DNA of 64,000 nt from Pseudodesulfovibrio portus (GTDB lineage: Bacteria; Desulfobacterota; Desulfovibrionia; Desulfovibrionales; Desulfovibrionaceae), in the NCBI RefSeq assembly GCF_026000375.1, contig NZ_AP026708.1:1056501-1120500 (forward strand). Direction: 5' to 3'. How positions within the stretch are numbered: position 1 is the first letter of the stretch; each line of letters starts with the position of its first letter. This document shows, piece after piece, positions 16,258-25,962 of this stretch. The notes below the pieces were generated by a model. The model did no database searches and was not told the origin of the DNA. It saw nothing but the letters and a program-made list of their open reading frames with translations. The translations under genes were made by a program, and so were the position numbers.

Positions 16258-17781
16258 CTAAGTGGTCAGATCGATGTACAACTGGCTGTTGTAAAAATCG
16301 GTGACAGTCCAATTATCCAGCACCACAATCGTGCTCGCCCCGCTTCCGTCCGCGTTGGCGGTAAAGACCAGGGCAGGATCGACCGTGCCGTCGGTATCAT
16401 TGCGGAAATAAAGATTTGTGAAGAAACAGCCGTCAAGCTGGATCTGGTCCTCTCCATCCACAAAGTCGCTCACTTCAACAATGCTCCAATCAGTGCTGGA
16501 GGGGTCAAGAATGGGATCATCCGGGGTCAATGACGACGAATTAATGAGAAGAGTATCATGCCCGTCACCCAAGGTTACTTCGTCATACGCGATGCCGGAG
16601 CTGGCACCGTTGAGGCCGGGGTCGTTGGTGCCGGGGTTGATCGTATCGTTGCCGTCGCCGCCGAATATCTGATCATTGCCGGCCCCGCCGTGGAGGTAGT
16701 CGTTACCGGCGTCGCCGTACATGACGTCTTCGCCTGTGCCGCCATAAAGGTTGTCGTCGCCGTCGCCGCCGTTGAGCAGATCGGCCCCGCCGCTTCCCTT
16801 GATGATGTCGTCACCGGTCCCACCGAGGATGGTGTCGTCTCCGATGCCGCCGATCAGGTTGTCGGAACCGGCACCGCCGTCGATGTAGTCATTGCCGGAA
16901 TTGGTCCAGATGACATCGTCCCCGTCGTTACCGTAAACCTTCACGTCCATGATGTTGCCGTTGCCGTCGGTGTAATCCATGGTCGTGCTGGACAAATCGA
17001 TGATGTCGTCGAAGGAACTGCCCCGGATCTCCTCGATTCCGCTGATACGGGCATCCGTACCATCGGAGTTGCTCCAGGGAGCACCGGGGGAATCGTCTTC
17101 AAGGAGCAGCACCGAACCATAGCCGTAAATGTCGGGCATGGTCAGGACGTCGTTGCCATCGGTTCCGTGGTACTCGGTCCGGGTCCGTATGTGGCCGTAC
17201 AGGTCGGCACTGTCGGCGATCTGCTGTTCGTCCGCCTTGGGCTTGTAAAATGCGACGGAGGTATAGTCGTCGTTGTCAAAGCGCCTCCAAACAGCCTCAC
17301 CCTGATAATCGATGTTGTTGTCGCCGCTGCCCCGGGTGTCGCCCGGCACTTCCTCGACCGGTTCGGGCTGCTGCTGGTCGTAGGCATCGCCCTGGCCGCC
17401 CAAGGCGTCCAGGCCGTCGAACAGGACTCCGGCATCGTCGCTGTAGGCGCCTGCGCCGGAACCACCGGCTGCGGCACCGGCTGCGGTCTCGATATCTTCA
17501 GCGGTATTGCCGCCCTCGGTGCCGCCCATGATCGCCGCCAGGAATTCCGCGGCGGAGAACGTCTGCCCGTCCTGGGTCAGGAAATTCTCGACCAGGGAAT
17601 TGCCGTCAGCGTCGAAGAAATTTTCAAGACGAATCTCGTTGCCTTCATATTCAACTATAAGAGTGGTCCCGTCCGCCCGCATCGCGGTCGGATCGAAATC
17701 AAAGTTGAACTGGACGTCGGTCTGGCCGGCAACGTCGTAGGTCGACACTTTGGTCGTGGGGGCATTGATGATCATGGACAT
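16258..17781 (-). CDS. RTX-type calcium-binding protein, likely secreted by a type I system
   Basis: The 507-residue protein has no Sec signal peptide. Residues 1-200 are acidic and partly Ala/Gly-rich. From about 280 to 400 there are at least eight RTX nonapeptides of the GGxGxDxUx form (GGAGSDNLI, GGTGDDIIK, GGDGDDNLY, GGAGNDQIF and others) that form a calcium-loaded beta-roll. The last 90 residues end in a hydrophobic tail (WTVTDFYNSQLYIDLTT) typical of type I secretion targets. No ABC secretion genes are in the window. It lies between PrsT and a sorted protein, which suggests an adhesin or matrix protein of the same biofilm system. Confidence 0.85.
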   Translation of the reverse strand: MSMIINAPTTKVSTYDVAGQTDVQFNFDFDPTAMRADGTTLIVEYEGNEIRLENFFDADGNSLVENFLTQDGQTFSAAEFLAAIMGGTEGGNTAEDIETAAGAAAGGSGAGAYSDDAGVLFDGLDALGGQGDAYDQQQPEPVEEVPGDTRGSGDNNIDYQGEAVWRRFDNDDYTSVAFYKPKADEQQIADSADLYGHIRTRTEYHGTDGNDVLTMPDIYGYGSVLLLEDDSPGAPWSNSDGTDARISGIEEIRGSSFDDIIDLSSTTMDYTDGNGNIMDVKVYGNDGDDVIWTNSGNDYIDGGAGSDNLIGGIGDDTILGGTGDDIIKGSGGADLLNGGDGDDNLYGGTGEDVMYGDAGNDYLHGGAGNDQIFGGDGNDTINPGTNDPGLNGASSGIAYDEVTLGDGHDTLLINSSSLTPDDPILDPSSTDWSIVEVSDFVDGEDQIQLDGCFFTNLYFRNDTDGTVDPALVFTANADGSGASTIVVLDNWTVTDFYNSQLYIDLTT

Positions 17782-17825
17782 TATATACCTCGTTTGTAAG
17801 AGTATAATGCACGGTTGCGTTTAAG

Positions 17826-17842
17826 TGCGTCTATATGCCCAA
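17826..17842 (-). promoter_or_regulatory. Sigma-54-like promoter of the RTX gene
   Basis: On the minus strand TTGGGCATATAGACGCA has GG-N10-GC. Transcription would start near 17815, about 34 bases before the ATG. The palindrome at 17924-17940 is centred 92 bp upstream of the GG, one helical turn more than the 82 bp seen elsewhere. Confidence 0.5.
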
Positions 17843-17923
17843 TTAGTGCAAGGAGCATGCAAACTTAATAAAATTAATTGTTTATCCTGTTGATAACTTT
17901 TTTGCCCCCACAGGACTTATCAA

Positions 17924-17940
17924 ATCCGAAAAACCCGGAC
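17924..17940. promoter_or_regulatory. Palindrome ATCCG-N7-CGGAC upstream of the RTX gene, inside the PrsT terminator
   Basis: On the minus strand this reads GTCCGGGTTTTTCGGAT. The first half is also the 3' arm of a stem, CCCGGGCA with TGTCCGGG, followed by TTTTT. That makes a plausible terminator for prsT at about 17928-17976. The activator role is suggested only by sequence and spacing. Confidence 0.45.
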
Positions 17941-17976
17941 AATCCCTTCCGATTCAAAAGGAACTGCCCGGGTCTC
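17928..17976 (-). terminator. Candidate terminator of prsT
   Basis: Minus-strand stem of eight pairs (one G-U), with a long internal region that can pair further (TTCC with GGAA), then a five-base T-run. It begins about ten bases after the stop codon. Confidence 0.5.
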
Positions 17977-17985
17977 AGATATTTT

Positions 17986-20355
17986 CTACAGTGATTTCAT
18001 GAGTTCTTCCAGTTGGGCGCGCTCGGGGAAATCCTGGCCGTCCTTGAGCGCCGCATCAACCACTCGCCGGGCCTCCACGTTGTGGGACCACTTGGCCAGG
18101 ACCACGGCCAGGTGGTAGGCGACGGTCTTGTTGTCGGGTATCTTTTCGTATGCCTTGTTCAGCGTCTCAATGGACTGTTCGCGGTTGCCAAGCAAATGGT
18201 AGAGCCATCCCAGTGTGTCCAGAGCCTCGGGGTTGCCCTTCTCGGCGGCCAGCTGCGCCAGGTCCAGCGCCCGCTTCAGCGTCGCCTCGTCCGTGGACGT
18301 CTCCGCGAGGACGTATGCCAGGTTGTTGGCTGCGGGAAGGAACTTGGGCTGCTTCTTCAGCACGGACTCGTACGCTTTGATCGCACCGTCGATGTCGCCC
18401 TTCATCTGGTAGATCTGGCCGAGCATGAACTCCTCGACATAGGCGTCGGGGTTCTTTTCCAGCACGGCCTTGCACTCCTTGACGACCTTGTCCGTCTCGT
18501 TGTTGGCCATGTAGAGACCGATCAGACGTTGATACGGCACGCTCCATTCCGGGGCCAGCTCGCTCGCCTTGCGGAATTCCTTTTCCGCAGCTTCGCGATC
18601 CTTCTGCATCATGGCCAGACGGCCGAACATGTCGTGCAGGATCGGACTGTTCGCGTCTTCGGCCAACAGTTCATTGCGATACGCCTCGAACGTGGCCGTG
18701 TCGCCGGAGGCATACAGGGCCAGCAGCTTGCGTTCAATGGCCGCAGCGGACTTGGGATGCAGCTGGAGCACCTTTTCGTAATAGTCGATGGCCGCAGGAT
18801 AGTCCTTTCCGGCCTCGGCCAGGAGACCGAGACGCAGCAATGCCGGGCCGTGGCCCTCGGGCAGATCCAGCACGGACAAATAGGCTTCCCTGGCTGCGGC
18901 CTCTTCACCGCGCATCCGCTTCACATCGCCCAGGGCCAGGAGCAGGGACGGTTCCCCGGGGTTCTGCTTCAGCAGGACGCCAAGCTCCTCTTCGGCGGCG
19001 TCCCATTGGCCGTAGCGGGAATAATATTGCACCAGCAGGTTGCGCGAGGGGGCATAGTCCGAATTGAGCTCAAGGGTGTCATGCAGTTCCTCGACAGCCA
19101 TCAACCCCTTGTCCTGGGCAAAGTAGGCGCGGGCCAGCAGATACCGGGCCTGATAGTTTTCCGGCATCTCCTTGCGCACGATCTGCAGATCGGCGATGGC
19201 CCCCTCGACATCGCCCGTGCCGAGACGAGCCTGGGCGCGGAGATAGAGAATCTCCGGCGAGGCGCTGCGGCTGGCGGCGTCGTCCAGGACCTCGAGCGCG
19301 GCCGGGAAATCCTTTTGAGCTATGTATAGCGTGCCGAGCTTGGACAGGGCCGAAGCGGCCAGGGGGTGGTCGGGATACTTTTCGGCAATGGCGGGAAGCA
19401 GCGCAACCACTTCATCCACCTTTTTCTGGGCAAAGAGAATGTCCGCCCGTGCCAGCTCGAGCTTGATATCCTTCAGGCCGTCCTTTTCAGCCGTGTCGAG
19501 CACGGCCAGACTCTGGTCGAAATGATTGCTCCGCATGTGGAACCCGACCAAAGCCAGTCGATACTCCAGGCTGTCGGGGTTGGCTTCGATCTGCTGCAGC
19601 ATCATGGACTCGGCTTTGGCCGTCTGCCCTGACCGCTCGTAGAGCCGGGCGATCATCAACTGCACAGGGGCCTTGTTCTCGGAAACGTCCAGGAGGGCGA
19701 GGTAATATTTCTCGGCGGCAGCATAATCTTCGACTGCCTCGGCCATGGTGGCCGCCTTGAACAGCAGCACCCTGTTGCCCGGGTTGGCCGCCAACCCCTC
19801 CTGCAGGGTTTTGTCGGCGTTGTCCTTGTCTCCCTTGCGCTCGTAGGTGGTGACCAGACCGATGACCGCATCGGCGTTGCCCGGGTGGCTGGTCAGGATG
19901 GCGGACAAAATCCGCTGGGCGCCGTCGAGATCCCCCGACTGGAGGAGCACCCCGGCCTTCAGCATATGGCCGGCCGTACTTTCCGGATCCAGTTCAAGCA
20001 CGATGCGCGCCTGTTCCGACGCCTTGTCATATTGTCGGGAGAGCAGATACAGGCGGCCCAGTCCGAGTTGCGCATCCACGAGGGAGGGGTCGAGTTCCAC
20101 GGCCCGCCCGTACGAGCCGAAGGCCTTGCGCCAGTTCTGGGACTGGATGTTGCAATTGGCGAGCACGAGGTATGCCTTGGCCGACTTGTTATCCAGCTTG
20201 ATGGCGTTCTTGGCCTCGACCATGGCCTCGTCGAACTTGCCCTGTTCGTAATACTTGATGGCCTTCTCGGTGTACTCGACGCTCTTTTCCTCCGAGGAGG
20301 AACAGGCGGCGAACAAAACGAGGACACACAACAGCAAACATACCTTTTTCGTCAT
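17986..20355 (-). CDS. PEP-CTERM-system TPR lipoprotein PrsT-like
   Basis: The 789-residue protein starts with a lipoprotein signal (LVLFAACSS, lipidated C18). The rest is nearly all tetratricopeptide repeats, about 20 copies, such as AIKYYEQGKFDEAMVEAKNA near the start and AIKAYESVLKKQPKFLPAAN near the end. Size and setting match the TPR lipoprotein found in exosortase/PEP-CTERM exopolysaccharide loci, thought to act in the periplasm or at the outer membrane in polymer assembly. It starts 27 bases after the sugar transferase gene and is probably cotranscribed with it. Confidence 0.85.
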   Translation of the reverse strand: MTKKVCLLLCVLVLFAACSSSEEKSVEYTEKAIKYYEQGKFDEAMVEAKNAIKLDNKSAKAYLVLANCNIQSQNWRKAFGSYGRAVELDPSLVDAQLGLGRLYLLSRQYDKASEQARIVLELDPESTAGHMLKAGVLLQSGDLDGAQRILSAILTSHPGNADAVIGLVTTYERKGDKDNADKTLQEGLAANPGNRVLLFKAATMAEAVEDYAAAEKYYLALLDVSENKAPVQLMIARLYERSGQTAKAESMMLQQIEANPDSLEYRLALVGFHMRSNHFDQSLAVLDTAEKDGLKDIKLELARADILFAQKKVDEVVALLPAIAEKYPDHPLAASALSKLGTLYIAQKDFPAALEVLDDAASRSASPEILYLRAQARLGTGDVEGAIADLQIVRKEMPENYQARYLLARAYFAQDKGLMAVEELHDTLELNSDYAPSRNLLVQYYSRYGQWDAAEEELGVLLKQNPGEPSLLLALGDVKRMRGEEAAAREAYLSVLDLPEGHGPALLRLGLLAEAGKDYPAAIDYYEKVLQLHPKSAAAIERKLLALYASGDTATFEAYRNELLAEDANSPILHDMFGRLAMMQKDREAAEKEFRKASELAPEWSVPYQRLIGLYMANNETDKVVKECKAVLEKNPDAYVEEFMLGQIYQMKGDIDGAIKAYESVLKKQPKFLPAANNLAYVLAETSTDEATLKRALDLAQLAAEKGNPEALDTLGWLYHLLGNREQSIETLNKAYEKIPDNKTVAYHLAVVLAKWSHNVEARRVVDAALKDGQDFPERAQLEELMKSL

Positions 20356-20381
20356 TGGATCGGCTCCGTGTACTTATATTT

Positions 20382-21794
20382 CTAGGATGCACCGTGTTTC
20401 GTGAATATCACCCAAATGGTCTTGAAAACAATCCGGATATCATGAATGAAACGCCAGCCGTCGATATATTCCAAATCCAGTCTTACCACGTCCGCAAAAT
20501 CATTGATCTCACTGCGCCCGGACACCTGCCACAGCCCGGTCACGCCCGGCTTCATCGAGATGCGCCGCCTTTCGGCCTTGGCGTAGTGGCTGACCTCGTC
20601 CACGGTAGGCGGCCGGGTGCCGACCAGGCTCATTTCGCCACGGATGACGTTGATGAACTGCGGGAACTCGTCCAGCGAAGTCTTGCGCAGGAAACGTCCC
20701 ACCCTGGTCACGCGCGGGTCGTCCTTCATCTTGAACATGTGCCCTTCCATCTCGTTCTTGTCCATGAGTTCCTTTTTGCGCTCCTCGGCGTCGATGTACA
20801 TGGAGCGGAACTTGTGCAAACGGAACTTGCGGTTGTTCTGCCCGACGCGCACCTGGGAAAACAGGACCGGCCCCGGCGACTCCAGCTTGATGGCCAGGGC
20901 GATGGGCACATACATGATGCACAGCAGCACGAACCCGAGAGCTCCGCCCGCCAGGTCCAGGAGGCGCTTGTAAAACAGCCCGCTGGCATTGATGGTGGTG
21001 CCGTAGAGGCTCAGGGCAGGGATATTGTCGATGGAATCCACCTGGAGTCCCCAACGACCGTCGTCCGGGGCGAACATGGCGGGCACGATGCGGCAGGTCA
21101 AACCCGTTTCCTTGCAGATGTCGAGATACATGGGAAAGTCAAAGGGCACGTTGCCCGGCACGGTGAACACGACCTCGTCGACATCATTTTCCAGGATGAT
21201 ATGAGCCATGTCCTCCGCCGACCCGAGGCAGGGAAGGCCCTCTATCTGGAACAGCGGCCCTACGGCCAGCGAACCGACCAGGGTGTGACCCCAGCTCTTC
21301 TGCCGCTGAAAGGCTTTGAAAACCGCCTCAACACGGTCGGAGCTGCCCACCAGCAGGATGCGCCGCAATCCATAGGCGTCCGCGCTGCGCCGGAAGAAAT
21401 AATAGAACAGGGCGCGCACGAACATAAGCCCCATGAAGACCAACGCGGCGTATATGCCGAGGAACATCCGGGAAAGGGACTCTTCCTTGATGAAAAACAG
21501 CCCCATGGTGACCAGGGAAAAGTCAATAGCGACCGCCAGGGTCACCTTGCGCAGGGCCGCCCAGAACGGCGGGTTGAAGTCCGAGGCGTAGAAGCCCAAC
21601 TGGCCGAGGACATAGCAGTTGACGAACATGAGCGACATGACGATGGAGATGAACATGCCGCCGTCCAAGGCCCATTCCGCATCGCCGCCCAGAAGCCAGC
21701 GGAGATAGTACGCGGCGTAGCCGGCCAGGATGACGACAATGCCGTCCATGACCAGCGCGACGTTGGTGGTGACGTAGACCTGTTCCTTATACAT
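20382..21794 (-). CDS. Exopolysaccharide polyprenyl glycosylphosphotransferase (EpsB/WbaP type)
   Basis: The 470-residue enzyme transfers a sugar-1-phosphate from a UDP-sugar to undecaprenyl phosphate, starting exopolysaccharide repeat units. It has about four N-terminal membrane helices (residues 8-120), a Rossmann-like middle part (about 140-250) and one more helix. The conserved C-terminal sugar-transferase domain follows (KRLLDLAGGALGF, KFRSMYIDAEERKKEL, SLVGTRPPTVDEV, KPGVTGLWQVSGR). It belongs to the type found in exosortase-linked exopolysaccharide clusters. The UDP-glucose pyrophosphorylase gene, which shares the promoter architecture, could supply its donor. Confidence 0.9.
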   Translation of the reverse strand: MYKEQVYVTTNVALVMDGIVVILAGYAAYYLRWLLGGDAEWALDGGMFISIVMSLMFVNCYVLGQLGFYASDFNPPFWAALRKVTLAVAIDFSLVTMGLFFIKEESLSRMFLGIYAALVFMGLMFVRALFYYFFRRSADAYGLRRILLVGSSDRVEAVFKAFQRQKSWGHTLVGSLAVGPLFQIEGLPCLGSAEDMAHIILENDVDEVVFTVPGNVPFDFPMYLDICKETGLTCRIVPAMFAPDDGRWGLQVDSIDNIPALSLYGTTINASGLFYKRLLDLAGGALGFVLLCIMYVPIALAIKLESPGPVLFSQVRVGQNNRKFRLHKFRSMYIDAEERKKELMDKNEMEGHMFKMKDDPRVTRVGRFLRKTSLDEFPQFINVIRGEMSLVGTRPPTVDEVSHYAKAERRRISMKPGVTGLWQVSGRSEINDFADVVRLDLEYIDGWRFIHDIRIVFKTIWVIFTKHGAS

Positions 21795-22144
21795 GATGCT
21801 TCACCGGCTTCACCATCCTCAATAATCCGCACCCGGATGCGGCACCTGTTGTCGGTCGAGGCAGCTGACGGATGCAATCCCTCCCTGCAAACGCCAACGC
21901 TTCATCCACCGGCATGCGGACCGTATCGTTGGGACACAAGCCAATTGATACCGGGCCCGGGCCGCCGAGAATCTCCATGGCTCCAACCCCGCAACAACAT
22001 GCAGTTGGGAATGAGAGCACCAATCAGACATCCGAAGCCCTTGACGGCAACAGGCAGCTTCTTGTTCCGCCCGCTGTCCATCGACCGCTGCACCGATTTC
22101 ATGAAGCCTGCTTTCCGGTACCGTACCAACCTTCACTCTTTCTT
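21795..22144. other. 350-base spacer without a gene
   Basis: It separates the kinase-ATPase block from the transferase-PrsT pair. The frames present are short and lack ribosome sites. I found no convincing sigma-54 box or palindrome here. Confidence 0.5.
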
Positions 22145-23347
22145 TCAAAACGTGAAAGCGCCGAACAGAGAATGAAGAAAGCCCTTCTTGCGCTCCTTCT
22201 CCTCATGCTCGTCGATGGAGTCCATTGTTTCCCGGCCCGACAACTCGTCGAGTTGCTGCTTCAGCATCCGGTTCTTGTGAAAAAGGGCGATGCACCGCCC
22301 GAAATACCGCTCGGACCTGACGCGTTCCTTTTCCAGCAGTTCGGTCAGGGACTTGACCAACTTGTCGTTTCCCTTGGCCAGGGAACCGTCCACCTGGCCC
22401 GACTGCCAGTTGACCTGGGCGACGAGCTTGGCCACCTGGGACTCGAGCTGGGCGATCCGCCTGAGGTGCTCCTCGCTCAACCCCTCTGCAGCAGCCGCAC
22501 CAGCGGGCGATATCGTTGCCGGAGTCCCGGCCCGGTGCGGGTCGATGCCGATGTTGTCATCGATGATCAGCTTGATGACGTCCCTGGAGATGGTCTCCAT
22601 GGAATCCGCGTACCCGTATACCAGGGCGGCGTTGCACATGACATTGACCGACCGGGGTATGCCCCCGGTGTATTCGTGCAGCAGGTCCAGGGCATCTTCA
22701 TCGAACAGGTTGCCGTCCTTGGCGCCGGCTTTTTCAAGACGGTATCGGACGTATTCGCCCATCTCCTCCCGGGAAAGCGACACCAGGTGGTAGCTGATGG
22801 CCACGCGCTGGGCCAGCTGTTCCAGGCCGGGCCCCTGAATGATATCCCGCAGTTCCGGCTGGCCCGCCAGGATGATCTGGAGCAGCGGCTGCGTGTCGGT
22901 CTGGAGGTTGGACAAAAGCCGCACCTCTTCCAGGGACTCGGAAGACAGGTTCTGGGCCTCGTCGATGATCAGCAGACAACGCCGCCCCTGGCTGTAGACT
23001 TCAATGAGATGCTGATTGAGCAGATCGAGATTCTTGGACTTGTCCTGGCCGACCCCTTCCACCTCCAGCTCGATCAGGATGAGCCGGAGCAGTTCCTCGG
23101 CGTTGACGTTGGTGTTGAAGACCACCGCCACTTCGACGTCGTCGGTCAATTCAGTCAGCAGGTACTTGATCAGCGTGGTCTTGCCTGTGCCGATCTCGCC
23201 CGTGAAAAGGATGAAGCCGATATTCTCGGAAAACCCGTAGCGCAGATAGGTCAGGGCCTGGTTGTGCTTCTCGCTTCGGTACAGAATGCCCGGATTGGGG
23301 ATGATGTCGAACGGCTTCTCCGTCAACCCGTAAAATGTGCGAAACAT
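22145..23347 (-). CDS. PEP-CTERM/exosortase-locus AAA ATPase
   Basis: The 400-residue protein starts MFRTFYGLTEKPFDIIPNP, the hallmark opening of the ExeA-like ATPases found in PEP-CTERM loci. Walker A is GEIGTGKTT (about 50-58), Walker B is CLLIIDEAQNLS, and the sensor and arginine-finger region follows. After about residue 270 there is a low-complexity link and a coiled coil (LRRIAQLESQVAKLVAQVN), then a basic tail. It lies seven bases behind the tyrosine kinase gene. It probably powers or gates export with the kinase and chain-length protein. Confidence 0.87.
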   Translation of the reverse strand: MFRTFYGLTEKPFDIIPNPGILYRSEKHNQALTYLRYGFSENIGFILFTGEIGTGKTTLIKYLLTELTDDVEVAVVFNTNVNAEELLRLILIELEVEGVGQDKSKNLDLLNQHLIEVYSQGRRCLLIIDEAQNLSSESLEEVRLLSNLQTDTQPLLQIILAGQPELRDIIQGPGLEQLAQRVAISYHLVSLSREEMGEYVRYRLEKAGAKDGNLFDEDALDLLHEYTGGIPRSVNVMCNAALVYGYADSMETISRDVIKLIIDDNIGIDPHRAGTPATISPAGAAAAEGLSEEHLRRIAQLESQVAKLVAQVNWQSGQVDGSLAKGNDKLVKSLTELLEKERVRSERYFGRCIALFHKNRMLKQQLDELSGRETMDSIDEHEEKERKKGFLHSLFGAFTF

Positions 23348-23353
23348 GGCAGC

Positions 23354-24163
23354 CTACTGGGTCACGTGTTTATTCAGGACCACACCGATGATGTTCGCAT
23401 CGCCGAGCATGTCGATGGAGGCCCTGATGTCCGCCTGGGACGTCTTGCCCTCTTCCACCACCAGGATGACGCCGTCCACGTAGGTGGAGAAGACCAGCGC
23501 GTCGGGCATGTCCAGCACGTGGGGGCAGTCGAATATCACGTAGCGGTCGGGGTATCGGTTCTTGCACTCCCGGACCATCTTGTGCATGCGCGGGGAGCTG
23601 ATCAGGTCGGCCGATTCGGTGGTGGCCTGACAGGCGGGCAGCACCACCAGCTTTTCGATACCGGGGTTGACCATCAGCTCCGGGAGTTCCATCTGGCCGA
23701 TGAGGTAGTCCTCGATCCCGGCCTGCTGATCGCGGCACACGCCCAGGGTCTGGGCCACGCCGGGCCAGCGCAGGTTGATGTCCACCAAAAGCGCGGTTTG
23801 GCGCGCGTCACGGGCTATGGCCATGGCCAGGTTGGTGGCCACGATGGTCTTGCCTTCCTGCCGTCGCGGGCTGGTGACCATAATGGTATTGAACCGTTCC
23901 TTGCGGGTGTTCTGCAGCAACTTTGCCCGGAGGACGTTGAACGCGTCCCGGGTGTGCTGGGCGCTGCCGTCGGTCAACAACCGGTTGCGCTCCATGTGCA
24001 GGTCCGTGGTCTCCTGCACCTGGGTGCGCCGGTACTCCGGCTTCTGCGCCTCTTCCCCGACCAACTGGGTTTCCCCGGCCGGCGGCGTCGATGCGGCCTG
24101 CTGCCCGGCTCCGTCGACCCGTTCTTCCTGGGCCCTCTTCAATGCCTTCGCGATCTTGCTCAT
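23354..24163 (-). CDS. Exopolysaccharide tyrosine autokinase (CpsD/pepcterm type)
   Basis: The 269-residue BY-kinase controls the polymer length protein by reversible tyrosine phosphorylation. It starts MSKIAKALKRAQEER, the usual opening in PEP-CTERM loci. Its Walker A is PRRQEGKT (less canonical than PGEGKS), Walker A' is LLVDINLRWPG and Walker B is YVIFDCPHV. Unlike many BY-kinases the C-terminus (LNKHVTQ) carries no tyrosine cluster, so autophosphorylation may occur elsewhere or on a partner. The gene lies 26 bases after the chain-length gene and seven bases before the ATPase gene. Confidence 0.87.
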   Translation of the reverse strand: MSKIAKALKRAQEERVDGAGQQAASTPPAGETQLVGEEAQKPEYRRTQVQETTDLHMERNRLLTDGSAQHTRDAFNVLRAKLLQNTRKERFNTIMVTSPRRQEGKTIVATNLAMAIARDARQTALLVDINLRWPGVAQTLGVCRDQQAGIEDYLIGQMELPELMVNPGIEKLVVLPACQATTESADLISSPRMHKMVRECKNRYPDRYVIFDCPHVLDMPDALVFSTYVDGVILVVEEGKTSQADIRASIDMLGDANIIGVVLNKHVTQ

Positions 24164-24189
24164 TGCTCTCTTCCTCGGGACGGGCTCTG

Positions 24190-25944
24190 CTACAGCAGTC
24201 TCTGCAACTTATCCATTATCTTATAAAAAACAATATCAATCGGCATGACGAAAAGGTGCACGACCAGTACCGACGCAACAATGACGCCCATGGAACCCAG
24301 GACGGCCACCATCTTGTGCTTCCGCTTGGCCGCGATTTCCTCGCTTGTCTGGACATAGGGGATGACGCCGAGCACCGGCGCTGCCGTTACGGCGGCCAGG
24401 GTCAAGCTGTCATGCAGGGAATTATCCATGAATTCCGCGATGGAAAGCACCCCCACGCCAAGGCCGAGAGATAAAATGAAGGCCACGACCATCAGCAGCG
24501 CCCGCTTGGGCTTGGCCGGGGTTTCCGGCAGGATGGGAGGCTCCACCAGGGACAGTTTTTCGGCCACGTTTTCCTTTTCCAGCTCACGGGCCTGGCGGGC
24601 GGCCAGAACCTTCTGCTGGGTCTCCTGATACTTGGCGCTGGAATTCTGGTAATCCCGCTGCAACCGCAGATATTCCTGCTCCACCTGGGGGCTCTGCTCT
24701 ATGTAGCTCACGTATTCGTCGTATTTCCGGCGCAGCTCCGCCAGCATGTTCCTCTCGTTGCGGATATCCAGAGTGGTGGCCTGAATCTGAGTCTTGAGAT
24801 TAATGTAGGCCGGGTTTTCCTGGTCCAGGTCCACCCCGGAGGTCAGGACGCTCGGATTCCTGGTGGCCTCGACCCGTTCCTTTTCCAATTCCGCGACCTT
24901 GCTGCGCGCATTGATGACGTCGGGGTGCTTGTCCGTATAGCGCTTTTCCAGGCTTTCGAGTTCCCGTTTCCAGGACGCCAGCTCCGCATCAATGTCCTGG
25001 CTCCTGTTTCGAGAGGAGAGTTCCGTCTCCAGCAATTCGATCTGGCCCTTGATTTTGATCATGTCCGGATGTTTTTCCGAACGCGTGGTCTTGAGGGAGA
25101 GGTATTGGCTGCGCAGGGATTTCAGTTCCTCCTCGGGTGAAAGGATACGTCGTCCCTCGGCGTTATAGGAGTACATGTTCTCGTCCACCGTGGCCAGCTG
25201 CCCTTCGAGATAGACCCTGCGGTCCGTGAGGGTCTTGATCATTTCCTGGCGGGCGTCGATGTCCTTCTGCGTCCGCTCCAGGGCCTGGAGATTGAGCTGG
25301 GTCAACTCGGGGAGGGAACGGTAGTGCTGTTCCTTGAACTCGGCAATTCGGCCCTCGACGGTCTGCACCTCATCGCGCAACTGATCGAGCTGCTTGTTGA
25401 GAAAGTCGTAGGTCGTGAGCGCTTTTTCCTCTCGCGCACGGAGGTTTTCCTCCAAAAACAGCGAGACCAGGGCGTTGGTGGTTTGCAAGACCTGTTTGGG
25501 ATACTTGCCTTCAAAGGAAATGGTGAAGGCCACTGTGGCCGTGCTGGCCCGCCCCGAACTGCTCACCACTTCAGCCTGTATATTCTCGACTTGGATGTTT
25601 TCCCGCATCATTTCAAGAATCTCCTCGCCGGTGAGGGTCTCCTTGTATTCGGCATAAAGACCGAACTTATCAATAATGGCGGTCAGGTTCTTGCGGCTGA
25701 AGGCCATCTGGCTGATGGACTGGAGACGCTCTTCCAGATAACCGGTCACCGTTGTCTGGATCAACTCCTGGGGGACCTCCTGGCCTTCGACCAGGACGGT
25801 TGCGGAAGACACGTAAATTGACGGAAGGGAGAGAATGATCAGAGACGCGAGCAGAAAGATGGCCGCCGCAGGAAGGACGAACAACCATTTCCTCCGCTTG
25901 AAGGCGTTGATATAGATCGCAATCTCGTTGGTGTTCGATTCCAT
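24190..25944 (-). CDS. Exopolysaccharide chain-length determinant (Wzz/GNVR family)
   Basis: The 584-residue inner-membrane protein has an N-terminal helix at about 18-38. A long periplasmic part (about 40-475) is rich in coiled coils (EVQTVEGRIAEFKEQ, KVAELEKERVEATRN, LRRKYDEYVSYIEQS). A PPILPETPAKPKRA motif precedes the second helix (about 486-506). Proteins of this kind set polymer length and form a channel-like complex with the tyrosine kinase encoded next. Length and form match the exosortase-locus subgroup. Confidence 0.9.
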   Translation of the reverse strand: MESNTNEIAIYINAFKRRKWLFVLPAAAIFLLASLIILSLPSIYVSSATVLVEGQEVPQELIQTTVTGYLEERLQSISQMAFSRKNLTAIIDKFGLYAEYKETLTGEEILEMMRENIQVENIQAEVVSSSGRASTATVAFTISFEGKYPKQVLQTTNALVSLFLEENLRAREEKALTTYDFLNKQLDQLRDEVQTVEGRIAEFKEQHYRSLPELTQLNLQALERTQKDIDARQEMIKTLTDRRVYLEGQLATVDENMYSYNAEGRRILSPEEELKSLRSQYLSLKTTRSEKHPDMIKIKGQIELLETELSSRNRSQDIDAELASWKRELESLEKRYTDKHPDVINARSKVAELEKERVEATRNPSVLTSGVDLDQENPAYINLKTQIQATTLDIRNERNMLAELRRKYDEYVSYIEQSPQVEQEYLRLQRDYQNSSAKYQETQQKVLAARQARELEKENVAEKLSLVEPPILPETPAKPKRALLMVVAFILSLGLGVGVLSIAEFMDNSLHDSLTLAAVTAAPVLGVIPYVQTSEEIAAKRKHKMVAVLGSMGVIVASVLVVHLFVMPIDIVFYKIMDKLQRLL

Positions 25945-25962
25945 TGCATCCTCGCGGGCAGG

